From Xenorhabdus ishibashii (GTDB taxonomy: Bacteria; Pseudomonadota; Gammaproteobacteria; Enterobacterales; Enterobacteriaceae): 64,000 bases of DNA. Under the pieces are notes generated by a model. That model was not told where the DNA came from, did not search any database, and saw only the letters and a list, made by a program, of their open reading frames with translations. The stretch is from positions 2,046,001 to 2,110,000 of the forward strand of contig NZ_NJAK01000001.1 in assembly GCF_002632755.1 (NCBI RefSeq), read 5' to 3'. This document shows positions 1 through 11,107 of the stretch, in pieces. Position 1 is the first letter of the stretch. Each line of letters begins with the position of its first letter. The translations under genes were made by a program, and so were the position numbers.

Positions 1-1815
<1,815 letters not shown>

Positions 1816-1895
1816 GACAACACCGAAGGTGTTTTGGGCATGAGAGAAGACAGTTTCAGAGAAAAAACAGCTTGTTCGGGATTGAAAACAGGATT

Positions 1896-2015
1896 TGTCT
1901 GGCGGCAAGAGCGCGGTGGTCCCACCTGACCCCATGCCGAACTCAGCAGTGAAACGCCGTAGCGCCGATGGTAGTGTGGGGTCTCCCCATGCGAGAGTAG
2001 GGAACTGCCAGACAT
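1896..2015 (+). rRNA. rrf: 5S ribosomal RNA
   Basis: This is a 120-nt 5S rRNA nearly identical to that of E. coli, starting TGTCTGGCGG and ending CTGCCAGACA, with the ends pairing into helix I. It follows the 23S gene after an 80-nt spacer that contains no tRNA, the standard enterobacterial arrangement of an rrn operon end. Confidence 0.97.
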
Positions 2016-2030
2016 TCAATCAGTCAGAGA

Positions 2031-2058
2031 AGCCATCCGTCACCGGATGGCTTTTTTG
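2031..2058 (+). terminator. rrn operon intrinsic terminator
   Basis: A perfect 9-bp stem (AGCCATCCG / CGGATGGCT) with a TCAC loop is followed by six or more T residues, 16 nt after the 5S gene. It ends the ribosomal RNA operon. Confidence 0.9.
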
Positions 2059-2083
2059 CGTTTGGTTATTTTATAATTTTTGG

Positions 2084-2743
2084 TTATTTCCTGCGCGCAT
2101 AAGCAGCCAATATTGCCCTTTCTGATAATTCTAGGTAATTTTTCATTGTCTTAGCTGCTTGTTCATTTTTTCCTGAATTGAGTAGTTCCAGAATATGCGC
2201 GTTTTTATCGATATAAGGCACATACAAAAGCTCAGGATCATTTAAAATACCAAAAGCCAGACGAAGTTCTGCGGAGATATTGTGATAGAAAGCGATCAAT
2301 CTATCACTATCAGTTAATTCTACGATCGCGGCATGAAAGTGCATATTTTCTGTTCCGGCACCAACCCAATCTTGTTGTTTTCGACATTGTTGAGCGGCTT
2401 CAACGGCTTGTTTCATTTTGGCAACACTGGGGTGCATTGGATAAGCCTGAGCAAGTGCCTGACATTCAATTAACTGCCGAACTCGATAGATATCAATAAT
2501 GGACGCAATATCGGGAGTTGCGACAAACACACCACGATGAGGTTCATGTTTCAGCAGTCCTTCTTGCGTGAGAAGGCGGAACACTTCACGTAATGTATTT
2601 CGCGAAATTGTAAGCTGTTCACTTAATGCAGCTTCTGATAGTCGTTGTCCAGGTAATAACTCCCCAGCAACCAATTTATTTCTGATGGTTTCAGCGATTC
2701 TTTTGCTCAAAATTTGGGGAGAATGGTTTTTTTTCATAGTCAT
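2084..2743 (-). CDS. GntR/FadR-family transcriptional regulator
   Basis: A 219-residue regulator. Residues about 10-77 form a GntR winged helix (PGQRLSEAALSEQL, ISRNTLREVFRLL, EPHRGVFV). Residues about 85-210 form the helical FCD effector domain, with His residues such as HFHAAI where many family members bind metal and a carboxylate. It is transcribed away from the pxpA operon, so local control of that operon in response to a small organic acid is likely, though this is inferred from position. A 21-bp palindrome in the shared intergenic region (2993-3013) is the natural candidate operator. The second in-frame ATG, two codons later, is also a possible start. Confidence 0.88.
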   Translation of the reverse strand: MTMKKNHSPQILSKRIAETIRNKLVAGELLPGQRLSEAALSEQLTISRNTLREVFRLLTQEGLLKHEPHRGVFVATPDIASIIDIYRVRQLIECQALAQAYPMHPSVAKMKQAVEAAQQCRKQQDWVGAGTENMHFHAAIVELTDSDRLIAFYHNISAELRLAFGILNDPELLYVPYIDKNAHILELLNSGKNEQAAKTMKNYLELSERAILAAYARRK

Positions 2744-2992
2744 CAGTTAAGTTTAATGGCTTACAAGATAATAAACACCTTCAAAGCGTATACGAAAGCG
2801 AATCTTCACATATCCTCTGATAACCAGCAAGCTACAGCCATTGAACCAAAACAGGACAATATTATTGTGCCTATTGCACCTAAATTGTGCGTTTTGGCGA
2901 TAAAGTCGACAAAAAATGTTAAAAAAGTGATCCATATTGGATTTTGAAGATCGATAATATAATTTTATTTGCTTATTTCCTCAGCAAATCTT

Positions 2993-3013
2993 ATTTATTG
3001 TTCAACAATAAAT
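2993..3013. promoter_or_regulatory. perfect palindrome, candidate GntR operator
   Basis: Two 10-base arms, ATTTATTGTT and AACAATAAAT, flank a central C without mismatch. The site lies in the 395-bp region between the divergent GntR gene and pxpA, about 126 bp before pxpA and 250 bp before the regulator. The rest of 2744-3138 is A+T-rich and shows no gene. FadR-type regulators bind short palindromes, but the assignment here is by position only. Confidence 0.5.
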
Positions 3014-3138
3014 TCATTTTAATCAAACAATTTTTCTTATTTAGTTCTACAACAGGATGTTATTTAGAAAACGATAAATACAATGATGTCGGAAATGGTG
3101 GAATTTTGCGTTTTTGAAGTCAGCCTAAGGAAATCATC

Positions 3139-3906
3139 ATGATAAAAACGATCGATTTAAATAGTGATCTCGGTGAAAGTTTTGGTCAATGGCGCATGGG
3201 AAACGATGAAAAAATATTGGGTATCGTCAGTAGTGCTAACGTTGCCTGTGGTTTTCATGCGGGTGATCCGGTTGGAATTCTGCAAACATTGAAATCTGCG
3301 CAGAAAAATGATGTAGCGATAGGTGCCCATGTTTCTTATCCTGATTTAGTTGGCTTTGGGCGGCGTAAAATGGATATAGCCAGCCATGAACTGACTGCTG
3401 ATGTTATTTACCAAATTGGAGCCTTACAAGGATTAGCTGCGGCCGCAGGTACCAAGGTGAGTTATGTCAAACCTCATGGCGCACTTTATAACACGATCGC
3501 GAATGACGAATATCAGGCAATTGCTGTTATTGAAGGTATTCTGGCGATAGATCCTAACCTTGCATTGGTTGGTTTGGCGGGATCAAACATTCTCAAATTA
3601 GCTCAGGAAAGAGGGGTGAGAACCATAGCGGAAGCGTTTGCTGATCGTGCTTATACCTCACAAGGTGAATTAGTTTCCCGTCGTGAAACGGGTTCTGTTT
3701 TTCATGATGCGGATCTCGTTGCTCAACGCATGTTGCAATTGGTGACAGAAGGAGGCGTTGAATCAATTGATGGTAAATTTATCTTGATTCAGGCGGATTC
3801 AATTTGTGTGCATGGTGACACTCCTGGTGCGGTAGAGATGGCAAAACAGGTAAAAACAGTTTTGCAGCAGGCGGGAATTACCATTCAGCCGTTTATTCAT
3901 TCATAA
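3139..3906 (+). CDS. pxpA: 5-oxoprolinase subunit A (LamB/YcsF family)
   Basis: A 255-residue LamB/YcsF protein, close to the usual length of about 245-255. Family motifs are visible: [12 protein letters not shown] at the N-terminus, [27 protein letters not shown] and [10 protein letters not shown]. In E. coli and Bacillus the PxpA, PxpB and PxpC proteins together form an ATP-dependent 5-oxoprolinase that opens the ring of 5-oxo-L-proline to give glutamate in the cytoplasm. It is the first gene of the operon. The ATG follows AAGGAAATCATC, a good ribosome binding site. Confidence 0.93.
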   Translation: MIKTIDLNSDLGESFGQWRMGNDEKILGIVSSANVACGFHAGDPVGILQTLKSAQKNDVAIGAHVSYPDLVGFGRRKMDIASHELTADVIYQIGALQGLAAAAGTKVSYVKPHGALYNTIANDEYQAIAVIEGILAIDPNLALVGLAGSNILKLAQERGVRTIAEAFADRAYTSQGELVSRRETGSVFHDADLVAQRMLQLVTEGGVESIDGKFILIQADSICVHGDTPGAVEMAKQVKTVLQQAGITIQPFIHS

Positions 3907-3949
3907 GTATGGATCACATTGATATGGTTGGTTATTTTTGGAGATAGCC

Positions 3950-5551
3950 TTGCGTTTTTTACCTGTTAATAGCAACACCATCATGGTTGAATTGAGCGGA
4001 TTGGCAGAAACGCTAGCTCTGCTTGATTCACTGAATATGTCACCAATTTGGGGAATCGAAGAAATTATTCCGGCGGCGAGAACGCTGATGGTTCGTTTTT
4101 GGCCGACAAAAATCTCAAGCCAACAATTGGCGGCAGAAATCGGTAGGCGAGATTTGCAGGAACGCAGTCTTGCAACGGGAAAAAGAATAGAAATTCCTGT
4201 GCATTACAATGGTGACGATCTTGCGCTGGTTGCAGAAATATTGGGATGTACAGTTCAGGAAGTTATTCAGCAACATACCGAAAATGAATATACCGTAGCT
4301 TTCACTGGATTTGCCCCTGGATTTGCCTATATGGTATCGAATACCTCGCAATGGAATATACCTCGTCGAACAACACCCAGAACGCGTATTCCGGCGGGGG
4401 CTGTTGCATTAGCAGGGGAATTCAGTAGCATTTATCCGCAGATGAGTCCCGGAGGATGGCAGATTATCGGTCTTACGACTGAACGTATGTGGGATCTTTC
4501 CCGATCATCTCCCGCCTTATTGCAACCAGGTTACCGTGTTAATTTTCGAGATGCTGGGCACCGCTCCGCCACAATCAGTTTACCTGAAACCTCTGGTAGT
4601 CATATCGCAGTACCTGTTTCAGTCACTTCTTGTCATCTAGAAATTTTGTCTGTGGGATTACAAACCTTATTTCAAGATTTGGGGCGTGTTGGTCAGGCAA
4701 AATTGGGGATCTCAGAATCTGGGGCAATGGATAAAAGTGCCTTGCGTAGTGCAAACCGCATTGTTGGTAATTCCTCTGATCGGGCTTGTCTGGAAATCGT
4801 GCAGGGCGGATTTAAGGCGATTGCGCATGGGCAGATGCTGATTGCAATGACAGGAGCGCCATGCCCAATAGAAATCACAACGTCGTCGGGTGAAATATTC
4901 CGTGTGAATGCTTACCAACCGATCGATCTCAATGATGGTGACGAAATTTCATTAGGTACTCCTGTCGCGGGTATGCGTTCTTATTTATCGGCACGTGGAG
5001 GTTTCACTATCCCTGCCATCTTATCCAGCCATTCATTTGATACACTCTCCAATATCGGGCCTGCTCCGTTAAAAATAAACGATAAATTATCCGTTGGTAA
5101 AACCTCTCACTGCGCAGCGCTATCTGTCTCCGAAACTCCGGCTTTTGACATGCCAAATAAAGAGGAAATCGTGGTATTGGATATCTTACTCGGCCCTCGT
5201 ACAGACTGGTTTACGCAAGAATCCATCGACTTATTGAGCAAACAAATTTGGCAGGTAACTCCTCAATCCAATCGAATTGGTCTGAGGCTAAATGGTGAGT
5301 GTTCACTATCGCGTGTTAAGCGACAAGAATTACCTAGCGAAGGAACATGTGCAGGCGCGATACAAATTCCTGCCAGTGGACAGCCGGTACTCTTTTTAGC
5401 TGACCATCCATTGACCGGAGGATATCCGGTTATCGCTTCAGTCGCCGATTATCATCTCGATCTTGCTGGTCAGATCCCGATTAATGCCAAAATTCGGTTC
5501 AACCCCATCAGCCAATTCCATGAAATTCAAGGGAGTAATGATTTGCCATGA
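3950..5551 (+). CDS. pxpBC: fused 5-oxoprolinase subunits B and C
   Basis: One reading frame joins what E. coli encodes as two genes. Residues about 1-215 are PxpB-like (allophanate hydrolase subunit 1; [28 protein letters not shown]). From about residue 220 on it is PxpC-like (subunit 2; LQDLGR-type region [18 protein letters not shown], ending near [12 protein letters not shown]). The two halves supply the ATP-dependent activation step of 5-oxoproline hydrolysis with PxpA. I chose the TTG at 3950 because TTGGAG lies 7 nt before it; an in-frame TTG at 3938 would add four residues. It overlaps the next gene by 4 bp (ATGA), which suggests translational coupling. Confidence 0.9.
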   Translation: MRFLPVNSNTIMVELSGLAETLALLDSLNMSPIWGIEEIIPAARTLMVRFWPTKISSQQLAAEIGRRDLQERSLATGKRIEIPVHYNGDDLALVAEILGCTVQEVIQQHTENEYTVAFTGFAPGFAYMVSNTSQWNIPRRTTPRTRIPAGAVALAGEFSSIYPQMSPGGWQIIGLTTERMWDLSRSSPALLQPGYRVNFRDAGHRSATISLPETSGSHIAVPVSVTSCHLEILSVGLQTLFQDLGRVGQAKLGISESGAMDKSALRSANRIVGNSSDRACLEIVQGGFKAIAHGQMLIAMTGAPCPIEITTSSGEIFRVNAYQPIDLNDGDEISLGTPVAGMRSYLSARGGFTIPAILSSHSFDTLSNIGPAPLKINDKLSVGKTSHCAALSVSETPAFDMPNKEEIVVLDILLGPRTDWFTQESIDLLSKQIWQVTPQSNRIGLRLNGECSLSRVKRQELPSEGTCAGAIQIPASGQPVLFLADHPLTGGYPVIASVADYHLDLAGQIPINAKIRFNPISQFHEIQGSNDLP

Positions 5552-7326
5552 ACACCACTGTGAACAATGTAAATAACAATATTAATAAGAAAGTGCTGAT
5601 TGCCAACCGTGGAGAGATTGCTGTTCGGATCATTCGAGCTTGCCGTGATTATGGGGTTCAGACGGTCGCTGTCTATGCGGATGTCGATATCAACGCACAA
5701 CACGTTCAACTGGCTGATGAGGCTTATGCTTTGGGAGGTAATAGCCCTACAGAAACTTATCTCAATATCCCTCGTTTGCTGGATGTCGCAAAGCGATCTG
5801 GAGCGACGATGGTGCATCCAGGTTACGGTTTTTTGTCTGAGCGAGCGGAATTTGCTCAGGCCGTGATTGATGCTGGCCTAACTTGGATTGGTCCTAACCC
5901 TGAAACTATTGATGAGCTGGGAGATAAGGTTAAGGCGCGCAAAATAGCCCAGAAAGTGGGAGCACCGTTGGTTGTTGGGACATCCGAACCCGTCAGAAAC
6001 GCACAGGAAGTTGTTGCTTTTGCGGAACTGCATGGCTTGCCGATTGCTATCAAAGCGGCTTTTGGCGGTGGTGGCCGAGGCTTAAAAGTGGCCTGGCGCA
6101 TGGATGAAGTGGCAGAACTTTACCATTCCGCGGTACGTGAGGCGACAGCGGCATTTGGTCGTGGCGAATGTTTTATTGAGCAATTTTTGGATAAACCGCG
6201 TCACATTGAGGCTCAAGTGATTGCGGATAAACAGGGTAATGTTGTGGTACTTGGCACCCGTGACTGCTCTTTACAGCGTCGTAACCAAAAGTTAGTGGAA
6301 GAAGCGCCTGCACCATTTTTAACACAGGAACAAAGGGAACAAATTCATCAGTCAGCAAAAGCCATTTGCGCAGAAGCTAATTATGCTGGCGCTGGAACAG
6401 TAGAATTTTTGCTGAGCGCAGATGGCACACTTTCTTTCTTGGAAGTAAATACTCGCTTACAAGTGGAACACCCAGTGACAGAAGAGACAACGGGCATTGA
6501 TCTGGTTATCGAACAGTTGCGAATAGCGGAAGGTTATCCATTAAGCATTCAGGAAACGCCTATCCCAAGAGGACATTCGTTTGAATTTCGCATTAATGCG
6601 GAAGATGCGGCTAAAGGTTTCCTGCCAACATCTGGCACAATCACTGAATTTATCCCACCTTCTGGCCCAGGTGTTCGCTTGGATTCTGGTGTAATTAATA
6701 GCTCCACAATTCCGGCAACCTTTGACTCACTAATGGCAAAATTAATTGTCACAGGGGCGACCAGAGAACAGGCCATTGTTCGGGCACGTCGGGCATTGAA
6801 AGAGTTTAAAATCAGTGGAGTAGCCTCCGTTTTACCTTTCCATCAAGCAGTAATGGCTCATCCTGATTTTATTTCTGGTGATAAATTTAATGTCCATACC
6901 CGCTGGATTGAAACAGATTTTGTGAATGAACTAGAAGCTTCTCTACGCCAGCTTCCATTTGAAGATAAAAATATTACCCGCACTTTTATTGAGATCGATA
7001 GACGCAGGCATGAATTGGGATTGCCACCGGATCTATTGGCAGGATTGACGCATTTAACCCCTGTGGGTGAACAGCAATTTTCGCTGTCTGTCATAAATGA
7101 AAAATTGCCAGAAGATCCCCGTCAGGTAAAAGCCCCTATTTCCGGTATGCTGCATTGTTGGATGGTAAAAGAAGGTGAGCAGGTCAGTGAAGGCGATGTG
7201 ATTGCAGTGATGGAAGCCATGAAAATGGAGGTACAAATCAATGCTCATCGTGCAGGAAAAATCACATTTTGTGCGAAAGCAGGGGACTATCAGGATGCGG
7301 AGAGTGTTCTGGCTAACATCGATTAG
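5548..7326 (+). CDS. biotin carboxylase fused to biotin carrier domain (AccC/AccB-like)
   Basis: A 592-residue protein with a full biotin carboxylase: [11 protein letters not shown] near residue 17, HPGYGFLSE, the ATP-grasp glycine loop GGGGRGLKV and [19 protein letters not shown]-terminal biotinyl domain carries the biotin attachment site EAMKMEV with Lys559. It would carboxylate its own biotin using ATP and bicarbonate. No carboxyltransferase subunit is encoded nearby, so the acceptor is unknown. Biotin carboxylase genes are commonly found beside pxpABC-type (LamB/YcsF) genes in bacteria; their exact role there is unclear. The start overlaps the pxpBC stop. The asparagine-rich N-terminus is an unusual extension. 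Confidence 0.88.
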   Translation: MNTTVNNVNNNINKKVLIANRGEIAVRIIRACRDYGVQTVAVYADVDINAQHVQLADEAYALGGNSPTETYLNIPRLLDVAKRSGATMVHPGYGFLSERAEFAQAVIDAGLTWIGPNPETIDELGDKVKARKIAQKVGAPLVVGTSEPVRNAQEVVAFAELHGLPIAIKAAFGGGGRGLKVAWRMDEVAELYHSAVREATAAFGRGECFIEQFLDKPRHIEAQVIADKQGNVVVLGTRDCSLQRRNQKLVEEAPAPFLTQEQREQIHQSAKAICAEANYAGAGTVEFLLSADGTLSFLEVNTRLQVEHPVTEETTGIDLVIEQLRIAEGYPLSIQETPIPRGHSFEFRINAEDAAKGFLPTSGTITEFIPPSGPGVRLDSGVINSSTIPATFDSLMAKLIVTGATREQAIVRARRALKEFKISGVASVLPFHQAVMAHPDFISGDKFNVHTRWIETDFVNELEASLRQLPFEDKNITRTFIEIDRRRHELGLPPDLLAGLTHLTPVGEQQFSLSVINEKLPEDPRQVKAPISGMLHCWMVKEGEQVSEGDVIAVMEAMKMEVQINAHRAGKITFCAKAGDYQDAESVLANID

Positions 7327-7366
7327 TCATAAATGTACCCTTACTTGTCTTTAAAGTTATTTACAT

Positions 7367-7397
7367 TTGGAATGGAAATGTAAATAATAACTCTTCT
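7367..7397. repeat. perfect inverted repeat before the TonB receptor gene
   Basis: Twelve-base arms (TTATTTACATTT and AAATGTAAATAA) flank a 7-nt spacer, 25 bp before the receptor start and 40 bp after the biotin carboxylase stop. It may be an operator for the receptor or a weak hairpin ending the upstream operon. It does not match the Fur consensus that I would expect before an iron-uptake receptor. Confidence 0.5.
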
Positions 7398-7422
7398 CAA
7401 TAGTATTTTTGCTTGAAAATAA

Positions 7423-9513
7423 ATGTCTAAAATTACCAAAATTTACGCTAGCCTGGCGAAAAGTGGCCTGTGTGTTCCTTTAATGTCCGCATCTATGCTG
7501 ACAGTTGCTATCTCTACCAACGCATTCGCAAATGTTGAAAGCTCGACTAAAAAATCGGCTAACACCAGCGATACACTGGTTGTTATTGCGGATAACAATG
7601 CTCATGAAGCATCAGAAGATAGAAAAGTCAGTCGTAATGAAATCAGGGTTAAACAAGCACAAAGTGTCGGTGAGATCTTAAAGAATGTACCGGGTGTACA
7701 AGCTGGTCACCCTAGCGCTTTAGGGCAACGCTTTAAAATCCGTGGCATGGATGATCAATTCATCAACGTGACGATTGATGGTGCAAGGCAAGAAGGATAT
7801 CACTTCCACCATTCAGGAAATTACGGCATCGATCCTGAAATGTTAAAGCAGGTTGATATCAAGGTTGGTAGTAACAGTATTACCTACGACACGGGTGCTA
7901 TTGGTGGTGCATTAAAATTTGAGACTGTTGATGCCGGTGATCTGTTAGAGCCAGGACAACTCTTTGGCGCTAAAGGAAAATTAAACTACTCCAGCAATGG
8001 TTCTGAATTCCAACAATCCTTAGCGACCTATGGTAGATTGGGTGCTGCTGATTTATTAGGTTATTTTACCCATCGCAATATGCATGACTCCAAGTCAGGC
8101 AGAGATAGCGCAGGGAGAGATTCAATCCCGACAGATGGACGGTTATTTAATTACTTATTAAAAGCAAAATTCAATCTGACAGATGAGCAGTATATTAATG
8201 TATCAAAAGAACATTATAAAAATGATGCAGTAACTAATTTTAGATTGAATTTTGGTCAGGGTGTAAATAAAGGGAATAAAGCGAAGTACGCTATTGATCG
8301 TGATACCCACAGTATCCTTTATGGATATGCGCCAGTTGATAATGACCTGATTGATTTAAAACTATCCGCTTATCATACTAAACAAACTTCTACCCATATG
8401 AAGCCTGTAAGCGGTAAAGGTCAAGGATTCAATAGTATTGTTGAAACCCAAGGTATTAAGGTTCGTAATACTTCTAGTTTTGATACCCAGAAGTTAGCCC
8501 ACTCTTTAACCTATGGATATGAATATTTTGATACCAGAATGAGATACACGGATGTCGATGAAAATGCTTATAAAAAAGAAATCGAAAAAGCAAACTCATC
8601 ATCTATTTATTTAGAGGATGATATCCAGCTTGCCGATTTCCATGTTATACCGGGCATCAGATGGGATCACTATAAATACCAAACGATTGATAAACAGCGT
8701 GAATCGTTTGAGAGAACTTATGCTCGCTTCTCAAAAGCACTTGGCTTAAAATACGAGCTTGGGGCATCCACAACATTATTTGCCAATTATACCGAACTCT
8801 TTAGAGGTCCATTGGGCAAAGAGCTGATGGGATTATCCAACCATAGCAATAACCTGAAAGCCACAACCGGTTACAATCTGGAAACAGGATTGGCAGGTTC
8901 TTATCCGAATATTTTTGCTGACAAAGACTCGTTGATCGTATCAGGTAAAGTATTCCAAACAAACTTTAAAAACCTGTCTACAACTTTAGCCAAGAATGAA
9001 TTACATAATATCCCGAAAGCCAGACTGCAAGGGTTTGAGTTAGCGACTGGCTATAAATTGGATAATTTATCTTTAAAAGCCACTTATGCCAAAGTCAATA
9101 ACAAGATTATTGAAGGTAATGAGTTGCTTGATAAATCCTTTACCAAAGGGTTAGAGTTTGAACCGTCAGTAGGTGATTCTATCACTGTAGGTGGTAGTTA
9201 TCTGTTTGATAAAACAGATATTGAACTAGGTTGGAATACCCGCTTTGTTCTGTCAAAGAACTCAAAGGGTAAAGACACAAATGATAAGAAAGAAGCCATT
9301 ATTGTTGATATACATAAACAGGGATATGGCGTAAGTAATATGTATATTTCCTGGGCGCCAAAAACCGGAGCATTTAAAAATACCGAACTCCAGTTTGGCA
9401 TTGATAATGTCTTCGACAAACGTCACAACGAACACTCTTATTATTTGAAGAGTTACCAAGGACAAGAAGAAAAAGGCCGCACATATAAAGCGACAATTTC
9501 TTATAAGTTCTAA
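7423..9513 (+). CDS. TonB-dependent outer membrane receptor, FrpB-like
   Basis: A 696-residue outer membrane receptor. An N-terminal signal peptide probably ends after AFA, near residue 37. The plug follows (SVGEILKNVPGVQAG, RFKIRGMDDQFINVTIDGARQ), with HHSGNYGIDPEMLKQVDI and GALKFETVDAGDLLEPGQ as in Neisseria FrpB/FetA-type and Fiu-type iron receptors. The rest is a beta barrel ending in a C-terminal aromatic residue (ISYKF), as outer membrane proteins do. It probably imports an iron complex using TonB energy; the ligand cannot be read from the sequence. No exporter or siderophore gene is adjacent. Confidence 0.88.
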   Translation: MSKITKIYASLAKSGLCVPLMSASMLTVAISTNAFANVESSTKKSANTSDTLVVIADNNAHEASEDRKVSRNEIRVKQAQSVGEILKNVPGVQAGHPSALGQRFKIRGMDDQFINVTIDGARQEGYHFHHSGNYGIDPEMLKQVDIKVGSNSITYDTGAIGGALKFETVDAGDLLEPGQLFGAKGKLNYSSNGSEFQQSLATYGRLGAADLLGYFTHRNMHDSKSGRDSAGRDSIPTDGRLFNYLLKAKFNLTDEQYINVSKEHYKNDAVTNFRLNFGQGVNKGNKAKYAIDRDTHSILYGYAPVDNDLIDLKLSAYHTKQTSTHMKPVSGKGQGFNSIVETQGIKVRNTSSFDTQKLAHSLTYGYEYFDTRMRYTDVDENAYKKEIEKANSSSIYLEDDIQLADFHVIPGIRWDHYKYQTIDKQRESFERTYARFSKALGLKYELGASTTLFANYTELFRGPLGKELMGLSNHSNNLKATTGYNLETGLAGSYPNIFADKDSLIVSGKVFQTNFKNLSTTLAKNELHNIPKARLQGFELATGYKLDNLSLKATYAKVNNKIIEGNELLDKSFTKGLEFEPSVGDSITVGGSYLFDKTDIELGWNTRFVLSKNSKGKDTNDKKEAIIVDIHKQGYGVSNMYISWAPKTGAFKNTELQFGIDNVFDKRHNEHSYYLKSYQGQEEKGRTYKATISYKF

Positions 9514-9540
9514 TAGAAATGTCTTAAATACCTTTCGTAA

Positions 9541-9571
9541 TAAGTCTGCGGTTTATCCGCAGACTTTTTTC
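9541..9571 (+). terminator. intrinsic terminator between receptor gene and frdD
   Basis: A 10-bp stem (AAGTCTGCGG / CCGCAGACTT) with a TTTAT loop and a T tract lies 28 nt after the receptor stop. The two flanking genes converge, and the hairpin could also slow transcription from the frd side. Confidence 0.85.
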
Positions 9572-9592
9572 CAGAATAGTTTTCCAATTCAA

Positions 9593-9946
9593 TTACAGGC
9601 TAAAAACCCCAATCAGAGCAATAACAGTTAAAATCGCGGCTGTCCCATAAAATACCCACTTACTGGCGGGAACATGGATTTGCAGATCGTGCATACCATG
9701 ATGCAGGCGGTGCAAACCACACCATAAAGGCAGGCTAATCATCAGCAGTAAAAAGATGCGGCCAATAAAACTCTGGCAAAATGTCAGGATACGTTCATAA
9801 GAAAGCGCTTCTGGTGCTATTCCTAGTGGCAGTAAGATCCCTAATAGCAAAATAATTGCTGGTCCAACAATCGCGCTCCACATACCACCGGCACCAAACA
9901 GACCCCAGAAAATCGGTTCATCGGAACGTTTAGGTACTTGATTCAT
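9593..9946 (-). CDS. frdD: fumarate reductase membrane anchor subunit D
   Basis: A 117-residue hydrophobic protein with three membrane segments, clearly FrdD ([26 protein letters not shown] and the heme-less quinone-site helix with [10 protein letters not shown]). With FrdC it anchors the catalytic FrdAB dimer on the cytoplasmic face of the inner membrane and passes electrons from menaquinol to fumarate during anaerobic growth. It is the last gene of the frdABCD operon, 16 bp after frdC. Confidence 0.96.
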   Translation of the reverse strand: MNQVPKRSDEPIFWGLFGAGGMWSAIVGPAIILLLGILLPLGIAPEALSYERILTFCQSFIGRIFLLLMISLPLWCGLHRLHHGMHDLQIHVPASKWVFYGTAAILTVIALIGVFSL

Positions 9947-9962
9947 CAGATCCTCCTTGGGA

Positions 9963-10358
9963 TTAGAAAAACAGTGCTATGCCGAGAATTACGGCGGTGG
10001 CAATAATCGTGATCACCCATAGCAGCTTGATAATCGGCTCTGGTGACATTTTTTCATTCTTGATGATGATATTGAGTGCCTTGGGAGCCAGCTCAAACCA
10101 GGTTTTGGTATGCAGCAAGGTAGTCAGCAGAGTGATGATATTAATCAGTAGCACCAGTGGGTTTTGCAGAAAAGAGACAAATCCCGCCCAGCTTTCAGGG
10201 CCACTTTTCAGGGCAAACAGACCGTAAAGGACTAAGATACTGAACCAAACAGTGGGAATGGCTGTTCCTTCACGCAACATATAGAAGCGATAAAAGCCAA
10301 GTTTACGCCACCAATGAGATTCCATACCGCGCACATAAGGCTTACGTTTTGTCGTCAT
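9963..10358 (-). CDS. frdC: fumarate reductase membrane anchor subunit C
   Basis: A 131-residue anchor protein with three membrane segments and the FrdC N-terminus [31 protein letters not shown]. The Glu in the first helix region (LREGTAIPT) corresponds to the conserved residue near the quinone site in E. coli. It is third in the operon, 14 bp after frdB, and the spacing fits co-translation. Confidence 0.97.
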   Translation of the reverse strand: MTTKRKPYVRGMESHWWRKLGFYRFYMLREGTAIPTVWFSILVLYGLFALKSGPESWAGFVSFLQNPLVLLINIITLLTTLLHTKTWFELAPKALNIIIKNEKMSPEPIIKLLWVITIIATAVILGIALFF

Positions 10359-10372
10359 TATTCTCTCCTCCC

Positions 10373-11107
10373 TTATTGTGGTTTCAGCATGGAAATAAGG
10401 AAATCTTTGGCGCTTTCTGCCTTGCTCTGCTGAATTGCACCGGCGGGATCAACATGTTTCGGACACACTTCAGAACAGTACCCGACAAAAGTACAAGACC
10501 AGACGCCATTGTCACTGTTGATTTGTGGCATACGTTCTTTCTTGCCACGGTCGCGGTTATCAAGGTTATAGCGGTGTGCCAGTGTGACCGCAGCAGGTCC
10601 AATAAACTCAGGATTTAAGCCAAATTGAGGACAGGCGGCGTAGCACAGGCCACAATTGATACAACCAGAAAACTGATGGTATTTCGCCATCTGGGCTGGT
10701 GTCTGCACATTCGGACCATCGGTGGGTTTACGATCATTGCCAATAATATAAGGCTTAATAGCTTCCAGGCTCTCAATAAAGTGAGTCATATCCACAACTA
10801 AATCCCGCTCAATGGGAAAATTGCCCAGTGCCTCGACTTTCATTCCTTGAGCATAATCGCGCAGGAATGTTTTACATGCCAGTTTCGGTACACGGTTTAC
10901 CATCATGCCGCAGGAACCACAGATTGCCATACGGCAAGACCAGCGGTAAGAGAGATCAGGCGCCAGATTGTCCTTGATATAACCCAACGCATCCAACAGT
11001 GAAGTTTGCTCATCGTAAGGCACGTCATAAGTGACAAAATGCGGTTTGCTGTCAATTTCCGGGTTGTAGCGCATGACTTCCATTTTCAGGTTTTTCATCT
11101 CAGCCAT
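10373..11107 (-). CDS. frdB: fumarate reductase iron-sulfur subunit B
   Basis: A 244-residue protein almost collinear with E. coli FrdB. It carries the [2Fe-2S] ligands in [10 protein letters not shown] plus a further Cys, and two C-terminal cluster motifs, [12 protein letters not shown] and [11 protein letters not shown], for the [4Fe-4S] and [3Fe-4S] clusters. It relays electrons from the membrane anchor to the FrdA flavin. An upstream in-frame ATG would give 260 residues, but the start at 11107 ([11 protein letters not shown]) matches the family and overlaps the frdA end by 8 bp. Confidence 0.97.
   Translation of the reverse strand: MAEMKNLKMEVMRYNPEIDSKPHFVTYDVPYDEQTSLLDALGYIKDNLAPDLSYRWSCRMAICGSCGMMVNRVPKLACKTFLRDYAQGMKVEALGNFPIERDLVVDMTHFIESLEAIKPYIIGNDRKPTDGPNVQTPAQMAKYHQFSGCINCGLCYAACPQFGLNPEFIGPAAVTLAHRYNLDNRDRGKKERMPQINSDNGVWSCTFVGYCSEVCPKHVDPAGAIQQSKAESAKDFLISMLKPQ

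Noticed and set aside
1816..1895. A tRNA gene in the 23S-5S spacer
   Set aside because: The 80-nt spacer has no cloverleaf or CCA end; I found no convincing tRNA gene by eye elsewhere in the window.
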